From the NCBI GenBank assembly GCA_027596195.1, contig JADGJG010000834.1, positions 1-11,983 on the forward strand: a DNA stretch of 11,983 nucleotides. The letters are read 5' to 3'. The notes beneath the pieces were generated by a model. That model saw only the letters and a list, made by a program, of their open reading frames with translations, was not told the DNA's origin and made no database searches. Source of the stretch: Podochytrium sp. JEL0797 (lineage: Eukaryota > Chytridiomycota > Chytridiomycetes > Chytridiales > Chytriomycetaceae). Shown here in pieces: positions 7,691 to 11,983 of this stretch (position 1 is its first letter; each line of letters starts with the position of its first letter). Made by a program: the position numbers and the translations under genes.

Positions 7691-7983
7691 AGCTCAAGGC
7701 GTCAAGCAGAGAAAAATGAAGGTTCATCGCGTCGACCATGGCAATCAAACCATGCATCTCGTGCCGAAGATAATCAAAAAATCTTTCAATATTGATAACG
7801 TTATGGAGGGTGAAGTATTCAAATGCGCGTAGAAAATGAATCATTAATCTTTTCCAGCGGTTTAGTTATTTTCGGGTAATTAAATGAGAAATGAATCGTT
7901 TTTATTGGGTGAACTTTCGAATTGTTGTCATGTGGTTCAGAGATTTAACAGAAAAGGAAGTCTGAGAAACATTGCAGCATGAT
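7691..7983. other. AT-rich region upstream of the FCP1-like gene
   Basis: About 290 bases with no convincing gene. It may hold an unrecognised first exon of the FCP1-like gene; an acceptor-like TTTCTTTTAG on the minus strand sits near 7670-7680. The word AAATGAATC occurs twice (about 7835 and 7890). The 3' end of the flavoenzyme transcript starting at 9511 also lies here. Confidence 0.35.
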
Positions 7984-9511
7984 TTATATCTTCGCTTTCC
8001 TCATATCCATCTTTTTCTCAAGTCTGCCGGAACGAAAAGCGTCTGCTTTCAAGTCATCCGTGTCGCACATGACCATATTCTCCAAAACCTTCGGACCCTT
8101 TTCATATTCCATTTTGAGACTCTCGACTCTGGCGAGATCAGACTGCGTGGGTACTCTCCATTTGAACATGTTCAAATACTTGTTTGGTTTTCCTTCAATC
8201 AAATCGGCCGAGATATCTCCGAGAACGGGGGTGAACTGAATCACAGTCAATATTGACGGCGCAACAAAAAGCGAAAGAAATTCGTCAATCACCTTGAACG
8301 CGTGTCCAGACCCACCCGTCGCTACAAACAGACCTTTTCTCCCAGGAACTGCATCCAAATAAAAATTCCCATCCCACGCGTCACAATACCAACACAACCG
8401 TGTGCGCGAAATATCGAGCTGATTCAACTCGGGAAAATACACATCCAAGAATCGGCGATAAGCGAGAACAGATTCGCGTGGGATTTGTTTGGGTGTGACT
8501 TTGGCAGAGCCTTTTGTGTCAGTGTGGAATGTGGACGAATATCCGGCCGCGTGGAGCGCGAATTTGAGTTCGGAGGAAGGGGTGAGTGGGAAGCCATAGT
8601 ATCCCGTTTGGCTCATGTCTGCGAACCAGACGGGGAAGTTGGAGGGTTGGTATTTTGATTTCATGGCGTCTTCAAAAACTGTTTAGTTTACGCGAATGGA
8701 ATGGGCGCGCAAAACTCGAATACCTGGAATCTTGAAGTGGATAACAGGCATTCCTACAGGTTCGCACAAACCTTTTAATTCGGGTACGACCGAGGGAGTC
8801 CAACTGCCTGCAGCAACAAACACAGCGTCGGCGGTGTGTGATTTCCCGTCGGCAGTTTTGATTCCAATAATTCTCCCATTCTCTTGAATATGTTCTAGGA
8901 ATAGGCCAGCTTTGTTTCCGACTACAAATTGCACACCTGCTTCTTTAGCCAAGTTGGCGTAATGAACAATCGTGAGTCCGCTGTCTGCGAATCCCGCGAG
9001 TCTGAAAACGCAAAGCTCAATCAGCAATTACGCGATAACAAGATCGAACATACTTGTTCAGATACCCATGTGGAAGTTGGTGCGCAAACTCCTTCCCCAG
9101 CAGTTTTTCGGTCTGTGATTTGTCCAAACGAACCAACGCGTCCTTGTATTCGCTCGTTCGGAGCAGAGCCTGATACGAAGCCCACTCATAAGGATTCATA
9201 TCCCTCTTTTGTGTCGCAAACGCGACCCCGCACTCGTAATACAACTTTTTCCTGTATCTCTCCCACGCGACTTTATCGAGTTCCCGAAACGCCGCGATCG
9301 CATCGATCGCGAGCTGCTGATACCCTTGTCCACCCATAAACATGGAATCGTTGCCGTAATCTGGTCGAATCACTTTTGTAATGTCGTTTGAAGACGAATC
9401 GTCGGCTGGGATCGGGAGCCTGTCGAACACCGTGACGGAGTGGCCGCGGGATGCGAGCGAGACGGAGGCGGAGAGGCCAAACGTGCCTCCTCCGATAACG
9501 ATGATCTTCAT
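7984..9511 (-). CDS. Fructosyl-amino-acid oxidase-like FAD enzyme, peroxisomal
   Basis: Amadoriase-type enzymes oxidise the C-N bond of glycated amino acids, releasing glucosone, the amino acid and H2O2. Exons are 9511-9054, 9001-8724, 8678-8293 and 8235-7984, with introns of 52, 45 and 57 bases; the spliced product is 457 residues, normal for the family. The N-terminus IIVIGGGTFGLSASVSLASR is the FAD-binding GxGxxG, closed by VFDR. SNDITKVIRPDYG (about 41-53) is the conserved family loop with the catalytic Lys (about 46). LCWYCDAWDGNF has the Cys (about 341) expected to bind FAD covalently. GGSGHAFK and PVLGDISADLIEG form the C-terminal FAD site. The 57-base intron is in frame and stop-free; removing it restores the family alignment. 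The acceptor of intron 2 could also lie 9 bases on. The C-terminal AKI fits a type 1 peroxisomal signal. Sarcosine or pipecolate oxidase activity is the alternative. Confidence 0.88.
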
Positions 9512-9662
9512 GATTTTTTCTGGCGAGTGGGTTCGAGAGTTTCTGTCGATTTTGAGCGCGAGTTTCGCAAAATATTTTCAAACAGTTTTCTTCAATCGCA
9601 CACCCCCACACCCGACTCCGTTTCATTTTCTCCTTTAAAACCTTTTTTCCCTGCCATTTTCG
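9512..9662. promoter_or_regulatory. Short spacer: cyclophilin 3' end and oxidase promoter
   Basis: The cyclophilin stop (9663) and the oxidase start (9511) lie on the same strand with 151 bases between. This must hold the terminator of one gene and the promoter of the next. No clear TATA box is seen. Confidence 0.35.
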
Positions 9663-11105
9663 TCATTGATAATCCCCACGCCGTCTGTCGTCACGTCTCC
9701 GATATTCATTCGATCCACCACCACTGCCTCTACCAAAGGTCTTTGAAAAAAATAAGGGAGGATCATTCAGCGAAGCGCTCGAATCCAGATTCAAAATAGC
9801 AAACTCACCAACGAGCCCCGCCCTTTCACAACCCTCCCTGCCGCATCCGTTCGCACCTCCTCCTGCCGCTTGCGAATCAATCTCTGCTGATGCTCCTCAT
9901 GACTCTCACGCCTCTTGTCGGGCACAGTTGACGCCGAGAATCGAGCAGGACGGAAATCGCGGTCCAAGAATTTGTGCTCCGAGTTTTGCGCGGGTGCGGG
10001 GTCAGTGGCCTTTTTGGTTCGCGTTTCAACTTCGGAATCACTGCCGTCGGAGGAGGAGGAAGAGCTTGTCGCACGTTTCGACTTTTTCGACTTGCTCGAA
10101 TTTTTGGAAGTCTTTTTGGTTCGCTTCTTTCTCTTCTTTTTGTCCGATTCCGAATCGCTGCTACTGCTGCTGGAGCTTGAAGACGAATCGGAATCAGAGG
10201 AAGAGGATGACGGGGAGGCGGAACGTTCACGCTTGGTGGCCACCAAGATCGAGGAGGCGGCTGGAGCAGCTTTTTTGACGAGTTCGCCACAGTTGGAGAT
10301 CATTACGGGATCCAAAGGCGAGTCTTTGCTGTCGGTGGGAACGTTTTCAATCTTGCGAAACACATCAAAGCCGGAAACGACGCGTCCTGATTTGGAAAGT
10401 GGGGGTTTCAGACAGGTCAGGCTCGTTCGAAGAGAAATAAATCGGAGAAGCGAGAAAGACTCCATGTGAGTCGCGTTGTTTGCGATGGTTTCCAAGACCC
10501 GCACAAATCGGATCCACGTCGTTCAAATCGGATCGCAGAAAGAGAACTCCCGCGACAGAGTAATACACACCAAAGACAACATGTTTTCCGTCCAAATGGC
10601 CCACTGGGCGGCTGGTGACGAAAAACTGCGAGCGGTTTGAATCCTTGCCCGAGTTTGCGCACGAGAGGAGATACGGTTCGTCGTGCTTGCGAGCAAACGA
10701 CTCATCGGCAAAGGCACCACCCCCGTTGTAGATGCTTTCGCCGCCGGTTCCGTTGTGGTTGATGAAGTCTGTGAGGGATTCCAATGGGGTTCAGTTGGTG
10801 CAATCACAGTCGAACGAGGTATTCACCGCCGCCCTGGATCATGAAGTCCTGCAGCAAGGGTGTTAGCACTCTCTCCTATGCCCGTAGTACCAACACACCT
10901 TGATGACCCTGTGGAAGGGAGAGCCACGGTAACACAGCAACCGGCCCGGAACCTTCGCCGCCTTGCCCCGCTCGCCTGTGCAGAGACAGCGGAAGTTCTC
11001 GGCCGTCTGCGGCACTTCGTCGGCAAATAGCTCGACAACCAGGCGGCCCGCGGAAACACCGCCAATCGAAATGTCGAGGAAACAGCGCGGGAGATGCTGG
11101 GTCAT
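9663..11105 (-). CDS. Nuclear cyclophilin with Ser/Lys-rich tail, five exons
   Basis: A peptidyl-prolyl cis-trans isomerase. Exons are 11105-10899, 10848-10827 (only 22 bases), 10768-10571, 10386-9809 and 9740-9663, with introns of 50, 58, 184 and 68; the product is 360 residues. The domain (about 8-177) shows [10 protein letters not shown], the catalytic FHRVIKDFMIQGGDF (Arg about 66, Gln about 74), [14 protein letters not shown] and [10 protein letters not shown]. His about 134 replaces the Trp that favours cyclosporin binding in cyclophilin A, as in human PPIG and NKTR. The tail has long Ser/Asp runs, a Lys-rich block ([10 protein letters not shown]), then [11 protein letters not shown]. 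The last exon adds [20 protein letters not shown]. This layout matches spliceosome-associated PPIG/SRCyp-like cyclophilins, though with Ser-Lys rather than Arg-Ser repeats. The family call is firm; the exact orthologue is less certain. Confidence 0.9.
10827..10848 (-). other. 22-base micro-exon of the cyclophilin gene
   Basis: Flanked by CTGCAG on the 5' side and G|GTGAAT on the 3' side, it encodes DFMIQGG plus the first base of Asp. It carries the catalytic Gln of the active site, so it cannot be skipped without loss of both frame and activity. Confidence 0.8.
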
Positions 11106-11238
11106 TTTGGGAGTTGTTTTCGAGCAAAGTCAAAACAAAATGAGACAGAAACGGAACAGCGAATTTCAGTTTATTCTCTTACACAAATCAGCAAATAGTA
11201 TTAACCTCGTCCAAATCATGCAGCAACTTTCCCACTTC
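11106..11238. promoter_or_regulatory. Spacer upstream of the cyclophilin start
   Basis: 133 bases between the stop of the unidentified gene at 11239 and the cyclophilin ATG at 11105, both on the minus strand. This is the presumed cyclophilin promoter and 5' leader. It is AT-rich around 11165-11220. No specific motif recognised. Confidence 0.3.
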
Positions 11239-11662
11239 CTAGTCCGCCTTCTTCTTCCCCTTCCTCCTCTCCGCCTCCACTTCGTTGATTCGGTCAATCA
11301 TGCGTTCGTTGAAACGCGTGACGATATCTGCATGACCCAACCGCAGATTCGCCATGGCCTCGCGTTGCATCTGCTGCACATAATCGACCGAAGTAAATCT
11401 CACTTGGCGCCAATGGGGTCTGTTGGGAAGTTCGAAGTATCTGAATGATCCGCAGTTGATTGTAAATGGGATCCAAAGGAGGATCCCAAGATTCTGCCAT
11501 GCTTTTCAGCTCCCCGGTGCTGCGGTCCACTCCCGTGGGATTGTTGATGTTCTGCAACAAAAATTAAACATAGAAAAAAAAACTCACGACTAAATGTCGA
11601 GATGACAAATCCTGTTTTGCTATTTTGGACACTTTGTGTCGGAGAATAAAGACTTCCCGATT
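11239..11662 (-). pseudogene. Unidentified gene, broken or lacking its 5' exon
   Basis: From about 11662 a frame reads EVFILRHKVSKIAKQDLSSR to HLV (ending 11588). After a 36-base intron (11587-11552, donor GTGAGT, acceptor TTGTTGCAG) it continues in phase with NINNPTGVDRSTGELKSM and SWDPPLDPIYNQLR. The convincing C-terminus, VQQMQREAMANLRLGHADIV to RRKGKKKAD and stop (11239-11241), is in another phase. One base shift between about 11400 and 11455 is needed. No intron fits. The 5' frame begins right after a TGA (11665-11663) with no in-frame ATG, and 8 bases further up the 135-bp repeat array begins. The start exon may lie beyond the array or be lost. Family not recognised; a small, basic, helical protein of about 140 visible residues. 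Confidence 0.45.
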
Positions 11663-11673
11663 TCATCCAAGAA

Positions 11674-11983
11674 GTCAAAAGAATTCCAACGGTCAATTTG
11701 CTTCGAATTGAGCTGAACCTGCTCTATTATATTTGTTTAGTTTATCTGCGTATTGAAGTGGTCAAAGTTCGCGTTGGAACGGCAGTAGCATGTTTTGACT
11801 GAATTTTAGTCAAAAGAATTCCAACGGTCCAATTGCTTCGAATTGAGCTGAACCTGCTTTATTATATTTGTTTAGTTTATCTGTGTATTGAAGTGGTCAA
11901 AGTTCGCGTTGGAACGGCAGTAGCATGTTTTGACTGAATTTTAGTCAAAAGAATTCCAACGGTCCAATTGCTTCGAATTGAGC
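11674..11983. repeat. 135-bp tandem repeat array running off the right edge
   Basis: Two full units (11674-11808, 11809-11943) and the first 40 bases of a third (11944-11983) are seen. Units 1 and 2 differ at only four or five bases by eye; the third matches unit 2 throughout what is visible. Each unit holds nested inverted repeats around the junction. TTTTGACT and AGTCAAAA (11793-11800, 11808-11815) are separated by 7 bases, with outer arms GTTGGAA and TTCCAAC (11773-11779, 11819-11825). CAATTGCTTCGAATTG is also near-palindromic. The period is a multiple of three, but all minus-strand phases checked meet stops, so it is not a coding repeat. It looks like a minisatellite or satellite edge, possibly inside an intron of the gene at 11239-11662. 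Confidence 0.92.

Noticed and set aside
9915..10469. A long open frame on the + strand rich in Glu/Leu/Ser
   Set aside because: It is the antisense shadow of the Ser/Lys-rich tail of the cyclophilin; the minus strand carries the conserved domain in phase with it.
11369..11398. A 30-base intron in the gene at 11239-11662
   Set aside because: The length is a multiple of three, so it does not correct the phase change, and it is very short.
1..11983. tRNA, rRNA, CRISPR array or complete transposon
   Set aside because: None seen: no cloverleaf-like tRNA, no regularly spaced short repeats and no transposase or reverse transcriptase motif. The 135-bp array has no spacers.

Overview
This window looks like nuclear DNA of a fungus. 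Genes lie on both strands and are split by short GT-AG introns (about 36-77 bases, one of 184). The protein set is typical of fungi: an UNC93/DUF895 membrane protein, a cytochrome P450, COX19, an amadoriase-type flavoenzyme and a nuclear cyclophilin. An early-diverging lineage such as a chytrid is possible, but that is only an impression. There are no operons, ribosome binding sites or bacterial signals.

Layout. 1-273 (-) is the N-terminus of an UNC93-like gene running off the left edge. 274-1470 is gene-poor, with imperfect repeats and a decayed C-terminal piece of a second UNC93-like copy (1008-1248, -). 1471-1944 (+) is a possible F-box protein. A G-rich strand (2002-2085) and a perfect 16-bp hairpin (2276-2315) follow. 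2440-3986 (-) is a two-exon unknown protein. Its start codon lies only 18 bp from that of a divergent five-exon cytochrome P450 (4005-5768, +). 6070-6321 (-) is COX19. 6482-6558 (+) is a diverged copy of the last-exon end of the 2440-3986 gene. 6964-7690 (-) is a damaged FCP1-like CTD phosphatase with a small internal duplication at its 3' side. 7984-9511 (-) is a four-exon fructosyl-amino-acid oxidase-like enzyme with a probable peroxisomal signal. 9663-11105 (-) is a five-exon nuclear cyclophilin. 11239-11662 (-) is an unidentified broken or incomplete gene whose 5' side meets a 135-bp tandem repeat that runs to the right edge.

The genes do not form an obvious pathway. The FAD oxidase makes H2O2 and probably sits in peroxisomes, COX19 serves cytochrome oxidase assembly, and the cyclophilin and FCP1-like protein belong to nuclear RNA metabolism. 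The main theme is damage and duplication. Six loci need one or more single-base shifts to read through conserved sequence, and there are relics of two gene families plus several local repeats. Either the assembly carries indel errors or this is a decaying, rearranging stretch. I found no convincing new multi-gene system.
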